Part shown: in pieces, positions 53,696-64,000 of the stretch
Layout of the letters: every line of letters begins with the position of its first letter
How positions within the stretch are numbered: position 1 is the first letter of the stretch
Assembly: GCA_026075535.2 (NCBI GenBank)
Contig: AP026543.1
Span: 10,354,001-10,418,000, forward strand
Direction: 5' to 3'
Source of the DNA: Tricholoma matsutake
Lineage: Eukaryota > Basidiomycota > Agaricomycetes > Agaricales > Tricholomataceae
Length of the DNA stretch: 64,000 bases
Notes under the pieces: generated by a model
What the model was told of the DNA's origin: nothing
Seen by the model: only the letters and a program-made list of their open reading frames with translations
Database searches by the model: none
Position numbers and translations under genes: made by a program

Positions 53696-56660
53696 GTAAT
53701 GTGGATCTGAACAATAAATATTGTTAATCCAGGTTGTACTAGCTGCTACCACAGACCATTTCTTGACTTCTTGACAAAAGAATTGGATTTCTTGATACTT
53801 GACCATCACATACTATCTACATAACACTGCTTCCTGTATGTAAATAGAGTATAAATCATTAGAAATGTGCATCAGATGACAAGTTCAAATGTACATAAGG
53901 AGAGCTAGCAGGAACTCTGAGTTCCACATCCTAATCATCACCACTCTCAGCTCTGAGTTCATCAGTATGTCTCCAGCTTCATTGTTTTGCTACCATTTTG
54001 AAGTAGTCAACAGCAGCACCTATGTTAGCCACAGCTCAGAATAAATCCCTTGAACCAGTGTCTCTGAATACAAACCATGCCACATCTGATCAAGGCATTG
54101 AACAGAACCTCAACCTGTATGTGCTACTTGAGTGCCCATCCGAGCTAAACATGATGCTAGATGCTACTTGCAACTGTATAGGCCTCCTATCAGACATCTC
54201 CACAATCTGGTTCATAATACCACTGTCGAGGCAATGTGGAAGAAAGTGGAAAGCTCATCCTAGAATGAGGCAGCATACAATTCCCAGCTTTCAGTAGATT
54301 TCACTGTATTGTCAGTATTGAGAGTTGAGAATGACCATTTCAGAACTGTTTTGTTTGTTTTGTTTGCAGTCAATGATCACTGTCACTGTGTCAGAAATAT
54401 AGTGCTTATATGTAGTGTAATAGCTTCTCATTCTCTATTGACACACCAGCATATCTGACAATAAGACTAAGTTGGTTGAGGAACTACTGAGTCATGTAGA
54501 TTTGTTACTATAAACATGGCCTACTCTCATAATCACAATAATTTAGGAGCAAAAAAAACCCTCACACAAACCCATGGGGTGTGTCATAGTGGTGCTGCAC
54601 TTGCATTGTCGTGTTCTACCTTAAGTCGTGTATTAGTCATGTTAGCTTTGTTGGTCATCTTTGCTAGTGCCCATCCTCTTGCTCCATTGACACCTATGAG
54701 CAGTTGCTCATGTGTGTAGTAGGCGGGTGCTGACTGGCACTATCATCAATGGCCAGTAGGATCTGCAACCCACCCTACAAGTATGGCTCATAGGCTGGCT
54801 GTGTCATCCACTAGTCATCGTGAGCTTGTGTTGTCCCTGGTGTTGTTGGGGACCTTGGGGTTGGGATTGCTGATAGGTGTCCTGGCACTTGCTGAGATTA
54901 CTGTTGGCTTCCATCCTGCAACCCACCCTGTGAATAGAAGTGGGGGCAGGTGGGATCATCGTACACTATGTTAAGTGGTCAGTGGTGCTGGGTGCAGTTA
55001 CCAGTATTGTAGGGTACATACCTAGTGAGTATCTCACCTCTGCTGGTCTCTGACACCCCTCACGACATTTTTATCAGGGACAGCCATCATGCTTCCATCC
55101 ACATTACTTTCTTCATCATCCAACAGTGCCATGGTGGGGTGTAGTCTCATGTCGACATCTATCGTTACCATAATCAAATGGAAAATTTAGTTGCCTACAT
55201 TGTAAAACAGAATAAGGAAATCTACTGAGAGCCCAAACAACATGGTCCATGTGAGCCCTGTGATCCATCTAGTGAGCTAGCAGTGGGGCTTAGTAGTGCA
55301 AGTCATCCTGTCGGCTGTCTCAGCCTGTCTGGGAGCACCATACGTCCTTGCAAACCGTGGATTGCACAGCTGGCAGGAAGTGTCTGGATTGTGAGGTAGC
55401 AGATTTAGGGTCATGATGTGTTGCTGCTCTGCTGTTTCCTGTTTTTACAGGGAATGGGGAGTCAGCAAATGACGTGGGTCTACATGGTGGTGAAAGTGCT
55501 CACCTCAAGTCTGCCAGCACTGCATAGCAGCCTCACATCTTATTTTAATGCTAAGGAAGGTTGGTTTCTGGCTCTCGTGGATGGTGGCAGAGGTCAGTTG
55601 TTGGTGTGCAGACTCAGAAGCCTGAGTGTTGCACCATTTTCTTGATCAACGTTGTTGGCAGGTCCAGGCAGGAAAATTACATGTATAAGTAATATTTTGT
55701 ACAGTCAAAAACTGTGCCATACAATGATTCAAGTCACACAATGACTCATGGAGGACCCCATACCTCAGCCAAACAGTGAAACACAATTACCAACAGACCT
55801 CACTGCTTCTTGATCTTTAACCACCACCATATGGTTGTGGGAATTCGGTGCCTCCACTATGACTGCGCTTTATTCTATCTAAGACCTCCTCACTAATTGT
55901 TGTTGGGCCTCTCTCACAGCTTGAGCCATCATCCTTTATAAACTACCCCTTCATTTTATCTTATCAGAGTTCATAGCGACGATTTGTGTGGTGGACCCCA
56001 CATGCTCTCACTGGTGGCAGGAATGCCCTGCTATCCATCTTACTCTCAATGCAACTCAGGCACCATTTCTGAGCCCTCAGTGTACTGCCACCAGCTCTGC
56101 TTAGTGCAGACTTTGGCCTTGTGTCAAGGGTGCAATCCATTGTTGATTGGGTAGAGACCTACAACCTTTGAGGAGGAAGACAAATAGTGGAAGGTCACCA
56201 ATGGCCAATTATAGGACCATCACCAATGGCCCACACCCTATTGGGAGAGTGTTGACATACTCAACTTGGGACTTCATTGGCAAGGGGTGGACCACAGACA
56301 TGTATACCATGGGAGGAATAGATGGGGAACAGGGGGAGTATTGGTTGAGGGGGATGGGGGGCGGAACTGCAGAGTAAAGGCGAGGGTCATTCATTTAACC
56401 ATGATCATTTTTTCTTTTCCAACAGGTGCAAGTTAAGCCTTCCCATGATCGATCCTGTGTTCATACACCAACTATGCAGCTTGCTGACAGCTGGAAGCCT
56501 CGGCGCTCATGCAGGCTCAGGAAGTATAGAATACTATAGTGGGAGGAAGTGCAGCAGCCAGTCCTGCAAGCCTGAGAGGGCGTGGTAGCAGTTCAGGTGC
56601 TTGTTGATGAGGAGGGTTCTTTAGGTGTAGCCTACTTCTGGGGGATTGTGTTTGGGTGCT
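53696..56660. other. CpG-poor repeat-rich DNA, no gene recognised
   Basis: 54540-54980 has the family of GAGCAGTTGCTC palindromes (54697, 54772). A 16-base match to the SINE-like tail (AATTACCAACAGACCT) occurs near 55785. Short open frames show no motif. Confidence 0.45.
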
Positions 56661-56874
56661 CTTTTGCTACTGGTCAAAATAGCTGATTGCTTACAGTCAT
56701 ACTAATAAACTTGTACAAATCTAATCTAAATAGACATACTAATGTTTCTGAAAGCAAATGCGACTGGCTGGAATCTGAAGACAAGAAACTGAAAGAAGAC
56801 CTCTGCTCAGATTCCATCCCAGTCAAAAATAGGGTGAGCTGAGATATGACTATAGCAACCCACATAGGAAGCAA
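56661..56874 (-). repeat. Ngaro repeat B2
   Basis: 214 bp, matches B1 at 57247-57460 with about a dozen differences, most of CpG type. Confidence 0.9.
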
Positions 56875-57067
56875 TAATTAAATCTCTGCTCATTAGTCTG
56901 AGTATTTAGATTTGATCTGCAAGACAAATTTCAGTTCAAATAGCATGTGCCACCACCAATGTGTGTGCATGACTACTCGACAACTTGACAGATACCTGAG
57001 AATCAGTTTGCAATAACAAGAAACAAGCCATGATCAGAGAATGATGCAGGTAGTAGGTGGGTGGGTG

Positions 57068-57251
57068 CAAGAAATTGATGTCACAGTCGATGCGACAACT
57101 GAGAATGTAAGGAGCAAGAATCTATCCTGTAGCAGTGAAAGCAAAAGGTAAAGAATCAACACTGTCACATGATCTCTATGCATCATCATTCTCCTTGCAT
57201 GCAAAACACCAGTACACTACACTCGTGCCTCGCTTGTCTACCTCCACTTTT
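57068..57251 (-). repeat. Ngaro repeat A2
   Basis: 184 bp, matches A1. Eight of the twelve CpGs of A1 are TG or CA here; no other substitution is seen, only a 3-base length difference. Confidence 0.9.
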
Positions 57252-57460
57252 GCTACTGGTCAAAATAGCTGATTGCTTACAGTCACACTAATAAACTTGT
57301 ACAAATCTAATCTAAATAGACATACTAATGTTTCTGGGAGCGAATGCAACTGGCTGGAATCTGAAGACAAGAAACTGAAAGAAGACCTCTCCTCAGATTC
57401 CATCCCAGTCAAAAATGGGGTGAGCTGAGATATGACTACAGCAACCCATGTGAGAAGCAA
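57247..57460 (-). repeat. Ngaro repeat B1
   Basis: Overlaps A2 by the five bases CTTTT (AAAAG on the minus strand). Confidence 0.9.
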
Positions 57461-57508
57461 GCCTAAGGCACGTCATAGTCATGATGAAGACTCACCCAAG
57501 AATGCACA

Positions 57509-58690
57509 TCAAGCCTTGGGAAGGCTTCTCATCCATAGTGGTTGTGGTTGCAAGTTGGTTGGGAGCATCTCAATGTGCATGTCACCTAGATAGTCCAGAC
57601 AACACCAATATTCCAAAAAGGCTTGGGAACACCAATGGCCAAACTTCTTTACCATATCAGGCGGCACTCCTGAAACTAGGTAAAATGTTGTTCCCCCAAT
57701 ATGAAAACAGTGTCCAGTAATGTGGGGGTATCCTTTATTTGTTGCTCGAAGGATTCTGTTGACTTGTTGAATAAATGTGGACCTAGTGAGTGTGATTATA
57801 TTATCATGTGAATCACGGTAAGTGGCGATAGGATAGTTGATGTCGAGCTTGTTCCAGATGAAATGCTTATGAATTGCATAGATAGGGTCAAGCAGAGCTT
57901 CCTGGCGAGGAATCCAAACATCATCTCCTTGGGCCTTCTGTGTCTTTGACCATGGCAGGTGAAGGCTGCAGGCGCCATTCTGTGCAGTGGATTCTGCAAT
58001 GTGTGAAAATGTGGCATGGTGCAGTGGGTTGAATTTCTGAATATTCCAAGTTGGTGGTAATAGCTCCCCGCTGCGAAGTTGGGAGAAAAAGGAGAGGAGA
58101 CATATGGCTCAGATACAGACATCCAGCCCCAAAGATCTACTAAGGCCTCGGTTGAGATCGCAAAGTATAGAAATAGTGACAGGTGGCCTTTTGCCACAGA
58201 AAGAGGATACAGGCCTGAGCTCTTCCACACCTTTTAAGACTCAACACAGTTGCTCTCTGCCTTGCCACACCAGCCCCTGCTTCTCCTGTTCCCTCTTTAT
58301 GGCTGTTATCTTTGTGCTGACTGTCTTCACTGCAAAATGCCCAGCATAGGATGATGCCCATGCTATGAGAAGATCCTCCCTGGCTGGAAAAATATCATTG
58401 TCATGGATGTTGAGGGCTTTGCAGAAAGATCAGAGTTCATGTAACCTGCTGGCATCTTTGGACTGAGTCGATTTGCTCACTGCCACATTTTGGACATTGC
58501 TAATCTTTTCCAGTAGTTTGGCTGTGGTAGTGAGCAAAGTTTCCATTGTAAATTTGTGCCAGTTGGAGTAGGTTGCTTGTCTGCTTGTCCAAATGAGAGG
58601 TGGTCCTGAGAGGAGGCATCGCATTGAGAAGTTTGCAGTGGTTGGTGGGATGGGACACAGCACATGTAATGTGACACGATCTCAAAATAC
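57509..58690 (-). pseudogene. Ngaro tyrosine recombinase
   Basis: The C-terminal part reads GYPHITGHCFHIGGTTFYLV, SGVPPDMVKKFGHWCSQAFL and EYW, ending LWMRSLPKA at the stop at 57509-57511. This is the catalytic H-x-x-R ... GRWRS ... Y box. The arginine is H (CAT from CGT), GRW is GHW, and RS is CS (TGT from CGT), all CpG transitions. Upstream fragments include GELLPPTWNIQKFNPLHHAT, WIPRQEALLDPIYAIHKHFI and WNKLDINYP. It would recombine the circular cDNA into the genome; without the arginine it should be inactive. Confidence 0.85.
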
Positions 58691-58699
58691 AACAACAAA

Positions 58700-60627
58700 A
58701 CCTATGCAATTCTTGGGTCATGGTGGTCTACTGCTCTATGTACAATTTTCTCTAAATGAAAAGGTATCTTGGGAGGAAAGGCATATAGTGAGGATTTCCC
58801 TGGGAAAACCCCTCTTGAAGGAGCATCTGCAGTATTTTCTGTCATCGGTACCCAGATAGTGGAGATCCATAATTCATGGCCTTGGATGAGTTTGACGATT
58901 TCCCACAATATGGCATTCTGCTGAGTGCCCCATGATCTGCCTGCCCAATGCCCCTACCACGCCTTTGTTATCTGAACAAACAATTATGTGGTGGTTTGAG
59001 TATTTCCCTGCAATCAAGGTGCAAATAGCCAACTCCACAGCCACCATCTCTGCCCATCTGATCTCTCATCCTTCTGAGTTCCAACCCTCATTGAGCTGCC
59101 ATGCTAGCCATCTCCCATCAAGGATCAGTCCAATGCCCCATCCTGTCGATGCATCAACAAATAACCTTGTATCTGCTGGAGTCGGGGGATGGATAATGAC
59201 AATCCCCACAAACTGGTCCTGTAGGCATCATCTCCACCAGGTGATATCCTCTGATACCCCTGCTGATACCTTGTGTCTTACTTCTTCTGAATGCCCAGCT
59301 CTGAACCCCCCCCAGAATTTATACAAAGCAACCATGCATGAATGCCCCTCTGGGACAACCAGGCAGATGTGGTTCAGGGTGCCAATAATCTTCTCAGTGT
59401 CCTTTGCAGAGTGAAATGACCCAGATGTCCAGTCTGAGATATGCTCAAGGTATTTCGCCTTCTTCTTCTCCAGGAGCTCCACCTTCTTTGCAGCAAGATC
59501 CCACCAGAATATGATGTACATGAACACGGTCAAAAAATCAACAAATTTTGAAGGGGCCCATAGCCAGCCCAGCTCTTCTGCAATCTTCCATATCAGTTCA
59601 GATGAGTAGGAATACTCATGAGCACCATCAGCCTGCATCCCAGAGGAGTAGCAAAGTCATCCACCCATTTGATCACAGCTTCAATGCCCTGACTCATGAG
59701 TATCTTGACCATTGCATCTGCAACCCTGCCAAAGATAGCCGGCACTGGTGATGCACCAAAATTCAAGACGTGATCAAGATGAATCCAGCTTTTTATCATG
59801 ATAGCCAGGAAATGGCATGCCAAAGGGTGCATTGGAATGTTCCTGAATGCTGCATTGACATCAAAACCTGCTGCCTGAGTTCCCTCAGGAGCATTGGCAG
59901 CCAGGAGATAGCATTCTGAGAAGGATTCCCATGCACACTGGAATTTTTTTGAGTCTATAATCGTGTTGATGGAAGTTTCAGTGGGATCGATGATGTAATT
60001 TTCTGATGAGTCCAGAGGGAGATTTTTGAGGTCAAGGCTACATTTATTCTTTGGGTATGAATGATTTACAATAACTCAGCATTTCGTGAGACTTTGGTCA
60101 ATAACTGCAAGGGGAGCTGCACAAAAATGTCCAATGAGGGGAAAAAGTGTGTCGGGCTCATAACCATGCAATAGTCTACCAAGTTCAATCTCCTCAGCAT
60201 ATTTTGCAATAATGAAATCTTCATCTTCTTGTGAAACATAGTGGTTCAGTGGAATGGATGTACAAGATAAGGAGAAATTTTCCAAACCACAGTAGAAGCC
60301 TTGCTGGAGACCCATTGGGATGTCGACAAACTCATCAAGGATGCTCGCATCCCTCAGGGCAGCTTCCCAAGTGTCCACCTTGAGTTTGGTCACGATGGGG
60401 AAAATGCCCTCAAGCATTGCATCTTGCCGATCCATGCGTGAGATCACCACACAAGGAGCAGGAGTGGTTGTAGATGCAGGAGGGGCCTCATCTACAGCCA
60501 AGTGGGCTGACATTATATGTGATGCAGATGACTCTACTCCCAAGAAGCCTGTCCATCCACTTTCCTTGTTCGAGCACCAGTCGCTTTGCATTTCCTTGAT
60601 GGTCCTTGTGGAGGTGGGGTTCTGCAC
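58700..60627 (-). pseudogene. Ngaro reverse transcriptase and RNase H
   Basis: Reverse transcriptase: HFCAAPLAVIDQSLTKC then TGA (60076-60078, CGA expected), VIVNHSYPKNKCSLDLKNLP, motif A region AAGFDVNAAFRNIPMHPLAC and the catalytic KWVDDFATP near 59680. A frameshift at about 59630 leads to ELGWLWAPSKFVDFL and KIIGTLNHICLVVPEGHSCM. RNase H: LFVDASTGWGIGLILDGRWL, RWAEMVAVELAI and VCSDNKGVVGALGRQIMG (D, E, D). A DIRS/Ngaro signature follows: LWISTIWVPMTENTADAPSR then GVFPG. At least two frameshifts and two stops. Confidence 0.85.
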
Positions 60628-60763
60628 AGAGATAACATTTGAGAATGGTGGGAGGCTGGTGGGAGCAAAAAGGGGGCTGAAGGGAGGGCAGAAAAAACTG
60701 AGTGTAGCCCCCCCCTCAACCAGAGGGAAACATGCCCCCCCCTTGCATTCCCTGACCCCTACC

Positions 60764-61738
60764 TCATATCCCTATTGAACTGCCTCCTGTGGAGCTACCA
60801 ACACCCCTGTTACCACTGTAGGTTGAAGAGCCAGATGGAGGTTGCTTCAAGTGTTCCAGAACCAATGGGATAATGTTCTTTATCTTGAATTTTTGGAATA
60901 AGCTCTCGTCGAAGATCAGACCATAAGTATTGTCTCTCTGGCCAACCCATGAGGAGTAGGTCTCAATAAGGTAACCCCTGTATGAAGACCAGTCAAGAGT
61001 GAAGTCTGGCCTAGATGCGATGACACTGAAAAATTCAAGGAACATGTCTGCGCATTCCAGGGCCCTTGCATCACCCGGGTCTGTGTCAATGCCCAGGATA
61101 AGGTACTTTCTCATTCCACAGATGAAGTTCTCGTGTATCTCAGTAAAGTCATCTGTCGTGAGGTAGTAGTCCCTAGCCACAGTCAACATCTTTTGCTTCA
61201 ACCTGATTTTGCCCCTCTCATTCATCCCAATCTCTGTATCAAAAGCATCGGGAGCCCTAGTTGCATTCAAACAAGCCTTGTACATGCAGAGTGCAAGCGG
61301 TATGTAGTTCTTGAAGCCCCCTTTCAGCTCCTTGATGATGGCAGTTGGGAGTTCACTTGTAACATTGGTGATCGTTTGCAAAAAATACTTCCTCATTGGC
61401 CAGGGTGGCTTGACAACTGATGTTAACACCTCCCCATCCATGGCCGATAATCCCCTCAAATTCTGAGGTGCTCCAACAATGCCCAGTGCTGCAGCTATCG
61501 CCGCGATAAGATCTGAGCTCAACATGAGTTGCATCACTGTTGGCTGTACAGACTCTTCTGATGCCCCCACATTGGGTATGATTTTGGCATAAGGCTGCAA
61601 CTGCATGGTTGTGAGAGAGCCAACCTGGGCATATGCTGGGAGAGGAATAGGAGGTGTGCCAAGAACAGAGGTGTACATCTTGATGTGCCATGCTGCCATT
61701 TGCAGAGTGTGCAGTGTTGGCTGAATACATGTGAGCAT
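60764..61738 (-). pseudogene. Ngaro gag-like protein, second part
   Basis: 324 codons, open. It contains VKPPWPMRKYFLQTITNVTS, ELPTAIIKELKGGFKNYIPL, TRAPDAFDTEIGMNERGKIR, YYLTTDDFTEIHENFICGMR and PDFTLDWSSYRGYLIETYSS, then a glycine/serine-rich end (STYSGNRGVGSSTGGSSIG). No zinc knuckle. Position between the leader and reverse transcriptase indicates a nucleocapsid-like role. The real start may be an upstream exon, since a frame with related orientation ends at 62305. Confidence 0.65.
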
Positions 61739-62304
61739 GATAGAAAGTACATCTTAGTGCAGAAATGAACACTATGCCTGAGAGAATGCACCTCTGCAGG
61801 TAAGCGCGACTGTAGGTCCATATGCAGATTTTGTGATCCTAACTATATATGCATCATTGCAGTAACTACCAAGATAAATGCACTACAAACATGATGCATC
61901 TGGGCATGTGCTTGCATAGCTGTCTGTGGGCTAGCCTGAGTGCAGAATGGTTCAGAGGTGTGTGGGCTATGCAGCCTCAGCTGATTCTGCTTGAAAATGC
62001 CATTGCATGGACTATGTGGTCCTGGCTGCAGTATGTGTTGGCTATGCTGCCCTGGGTGATTCTGCTCAAGAGGGCAGTTGCGAGGACTCTGCAGTCCTGG
62101 TTGCATTGTGACATGAAAGGTGCAGGGGAGCTTGTGCGCAGCACTTCAATGCTCACCAAAAAGTTTCCTACTGGCACTCGCTATGCCCAGACATTGAGAT
62201 CTTGGTGAGTGGACTTTGTATGTTATCCCCCCAACCAACTGAGCTGGAACAAAGCCTGGAGTGTGAAAATTATCTGTCACTGGAACTAATCCCTCTGCAG
62301 CCAG

Positions 62305-63114
62305 CTATGCCTTGTTGGCATCATGCATGCAAAGAGTATCGGAATGTCTTCTTGCTGGAGATGGTGTGTGAGCCTCGATAGTGCTAGCATGACAGAGGAG
62401 AGGATTTTGAGAGAAGGGGCTAGAGCTGGGCAGCATGTTGGGGACAACCATCATTGGTGAAGTGGGGTTGTGGGTCCTATCCTGATTTCCCACCTCCTGT
62501 CCTTGCCAAGCATCAAGTAGTCCATCACTCTGAGGTTCCTCAAAATGGGTGGGCAAGAAATCCACCACAGATGCAAGGTGTATAGGGTTGTGGACTTGAT
62601 CCTGGGCACCAGGTGCATTGCTCATTGCTGATCATTTGCATCCCTTTAAGGCTGCCATGCTGATTGTCGAACTTGCCCAAGGTAAGTTGGTGTCCCGAGA
62701 GCCACCAACATTCCCAGACAAACCTGTTGACCTGCCCAACTGCCTGTGACTCTTCTCGCTGACATCCTCAGCCACAAGTGGTAGAACTTGATACTGGTAG
62801 CCTGCCACAGGTCTCATGCCCAGGGGTGCTTTGATGATCACTGACTCTTCCACAGGCTGCTCAGGTTTTGACCTTGCCAGAGCTACATGCAATGAACGCC
62901 AAAGATCTGTTGAAAAATGACCTGCACTGGCTGGGGCCTTGACCCACCAGCCTGATCTTTTCATAGTACCTTTCTCCACCTCGACAGGTGCCAACTTGAG
63001 AGCATCAGAGAGTGGTTCAGACCTGTGACCGCTCTCGGAACTATTAGCTGTTGTCCCTGATTGTGAGATCTGGGTGATTACTCCCACTCCCTGTCCCTCT
63101 GCATTGGCTGACAT
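62305..63114 (-). pseudogene. Ngaro ORF1, 5' part
   Basis: The start MSANAEGQGVGVITQISQ at 63114 lies 12 bases inside repeat A1. One frame runs to 62305 with a TGA at 62632-62634 (CGA fits). It is serine/proline-rich with KRSGWWVKAPASAGHFSTDL and no recognised domain. Likely the N-terminal region of the gag-like protein, joined to 60764-61738 by splicing or frameshift. Confidence 0.5.
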
Positions 63115-63125
63115 GATCTGAGAAA

Positions 63126-63308
63126 TGCAAGAAATTGATGTCGCAGTCGATGCGACAACTGAGAACGTAAGGAGCAAGAATCTATCCTGCAGTGAAAGCA
63201 AAAGGTAAAGAATCAACACTGTCACATGATCTCTACGCGTCATCATTCTCCTCGCGTGCAAAACACCGGTACACTACACTCGTGCCTCGCTCGTCTACCT
63301 CCACTTTT
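63126..63308 (-). repeat. Ngaro repeat A1
   Basis: 183 bp, the 5' end of the element. All twelve CpGs considered are intact, in contrast to A2. Confidence 0.9.
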
Positions 63309-63330
63309 AAAAAAGGAATAAATCCTTAAT

Positions 63331-63425
63331 CCAAAAAAAAAAAAAATTACCAACAGACCTGAGCCCAGTCGGGCACCGTGCACTGTGTGTAATTCCTGGT
63401 TTCAATCCTTTGTCAGTGCAATTGT
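63331..63425 (-). repeat. SINE-like sequence with oligo(T) tail
   Basis: On the minus strand GTGCCCGACTGGGCTCAGG and GGTCTG match the copy at 39766-39845, followed by TTGGTAA and a run of 14 T. The A-box half is degraded. Confidence 0.5.
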
Positions 63426-63596
63426 TTTTATATTACAGATTATAATATAATATAGTAAGGTGCTCAGACAGCCGGATAGACCCAGTTTATATAATTTCTG
63501 TATCCACGTTAGTCCCTACGCTACGTCTGAACAATGATCACGTGGTATTCTGTAGTCCCCGCCAGGGTGATCGCTCCTCGCTCATCGGCACTCGCG

Positions 63597-64000
63597 ATGG
63601 ATGGAAAGGTATGCTAAAGAATCAGTGTCCACAGTTGTTGAAGCTGACCATGTATAAAAGAAGCCAACTTCACTCCCCAATGAGAGGTTGTCTGATGCAC
63701 TCAAGTTGGCCGGTTCGTCGAACTTTCCATTGCCAGATATGACACAGAGCCTGCTACGAGCGCTGGCCGCCAACATGTATGATGATATTAATCTCCTCGA
63801 TACCACCTCTCTATGTCCCACAGCCGAGGAGCGGTTATTCCAGCGCATGAAAAGGACTGTATTGTTGGCAAAGCTCAAGTCTGCCATCTCCCCGATCAAG
63901 GAGCTTCCACACGAAATTCTTTCCACAATATTTTTATATTGCATCGCTGGACTAAACTTCCACCCCAGCGGCCATCGACACCTTGGAACATAGTTCACGT
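63597..64000 (+). CDS. F-box protein, N-terminal part (runs off the window; frameshifted)
   Basis: Model: ATG at 63597 (MDGK), intron 63609-63660 (52 nt, GTATGC donor, GCTGAC branch site, AAG acceptor), then KPTSLPNERLSDALKLAGSS in phase. A coiled-coil-like helix (EERLFQRMKRTVLLAKLKSA) precedes the F-box ISPIKELPHEILSTIFLYCI. F-box proteins bind Skp1 and recruit substrates to SCF ubiquitin ligases; agaricomycete genomes have many with this N-terminal layout. After CIAGL the frame hits TAG at 63991-63993. The next frame gives the expected continuation STPWNIVHV, so a one-base shift near 63955-63965 is likely, either a real mutation or a sequencing error. Confidence 0.6.

Larger units (their letters stand above)
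56661..63308 (-). mobile_element. Ngaro-type tyrosine-recombinase retrotransposon
   Basis: Read on the minus strand: A1 (63308-63126), gag-like frames, reverse transcriptase, RNase H, tyrosine recombinase, B1 (57460-57247), A2 (57251-57068), a 193-bp spacer, B2 (56874-56661). A and B pairs are the split direct repeats of this superfamily. Element ends are AAAAGTGGAGG (5') and GTAGCAAAAG (3'). The internal B1-A2 junction reads GTAGCAAAAGTGGAGG, exactly what joining the ends through shared AAAAG would give. No target duplication, as expected. Genes are decayed. Confidence 0.9.

Overview
The window looks like a transposon-packed stretch of a basidiomycete genome, most likely an agaricomycete. 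The reasons are short introns (about 50-70 nt, GT...AG, CTRAY-like branch sites), an F-box gene start in the agaricomycete style, an alpha-kinase relic, and the mix of mobile elements: Ty1/Copia, a Ty3/Gypsy chromovirus, Ngaro-type tyrosine-recombinase retrotransposons, hAT-like DNA transposons and foldback elements. Nothing suggests a prokaryote. There are few intact genes.

Layout. 1-7.84 kb is CpG-normal sequence with one MITE (225-657) and what appear to be two paralogous four-exon small genes (2592-3036, 5522-5944). 7,848-30,058 is one Copia retrotransposon (LTRs at both ends, 5-bp target duplication CACCT) swollen to 22 kb by later insertions. An LTR element (10,903-15,675, duplication GCAGC) splits integrase from reverse transcriptase. 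A 12.7-kb cargo between reverse transcriptase and RNase H holds a truncated chromovirus, a tyrosine-recombinase relic, two large hAT-like elements (one with a further hAT inside), small MITEs, several intron-bearing relics and an apparently intact small secreted cysteine-rich protein gene (24,409-24,789). 30-40 kb is strongly CpG-depleted: a short TIR element, a DDE transposase relic, a foldback element with about 320-bp arms, and a second Copia element whose two halves now point in opposite directions. 40,852-47,269 is a nearly complete chromovirus on the minus strand (duplication CCTAG). 47-54 kb holds an integrase-core relic and an alpha-kinase pseudogene cut by a hAT-like element. 56,661-63,308 is an Ngaro element on the minus strand with its split direct repeats still readable. 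An F-box gene begins at 63,597 and runs off the edge.

The theme linking these parts is decay at CpG sites. Paired repeats that were identical when inserted differ almost only by CG to TG or CA. Stop codons in the chromovirus are nearly all TGA where CGA is expected, and catalytic arginines of both tyrosine recombinases are lost the same way. The outer copies of the outermost pairs (7.85 kb and 63.2 kb) keep their CpGs while the inner copies lost them. This suggests a methylated or mutated domain spanning roughly 10-62 kb with spared islands, one of which contains the secreted-protein gene.

Protein family calls rest on recognised motifs, without database searches; boundaries of decayed genes are approximate.
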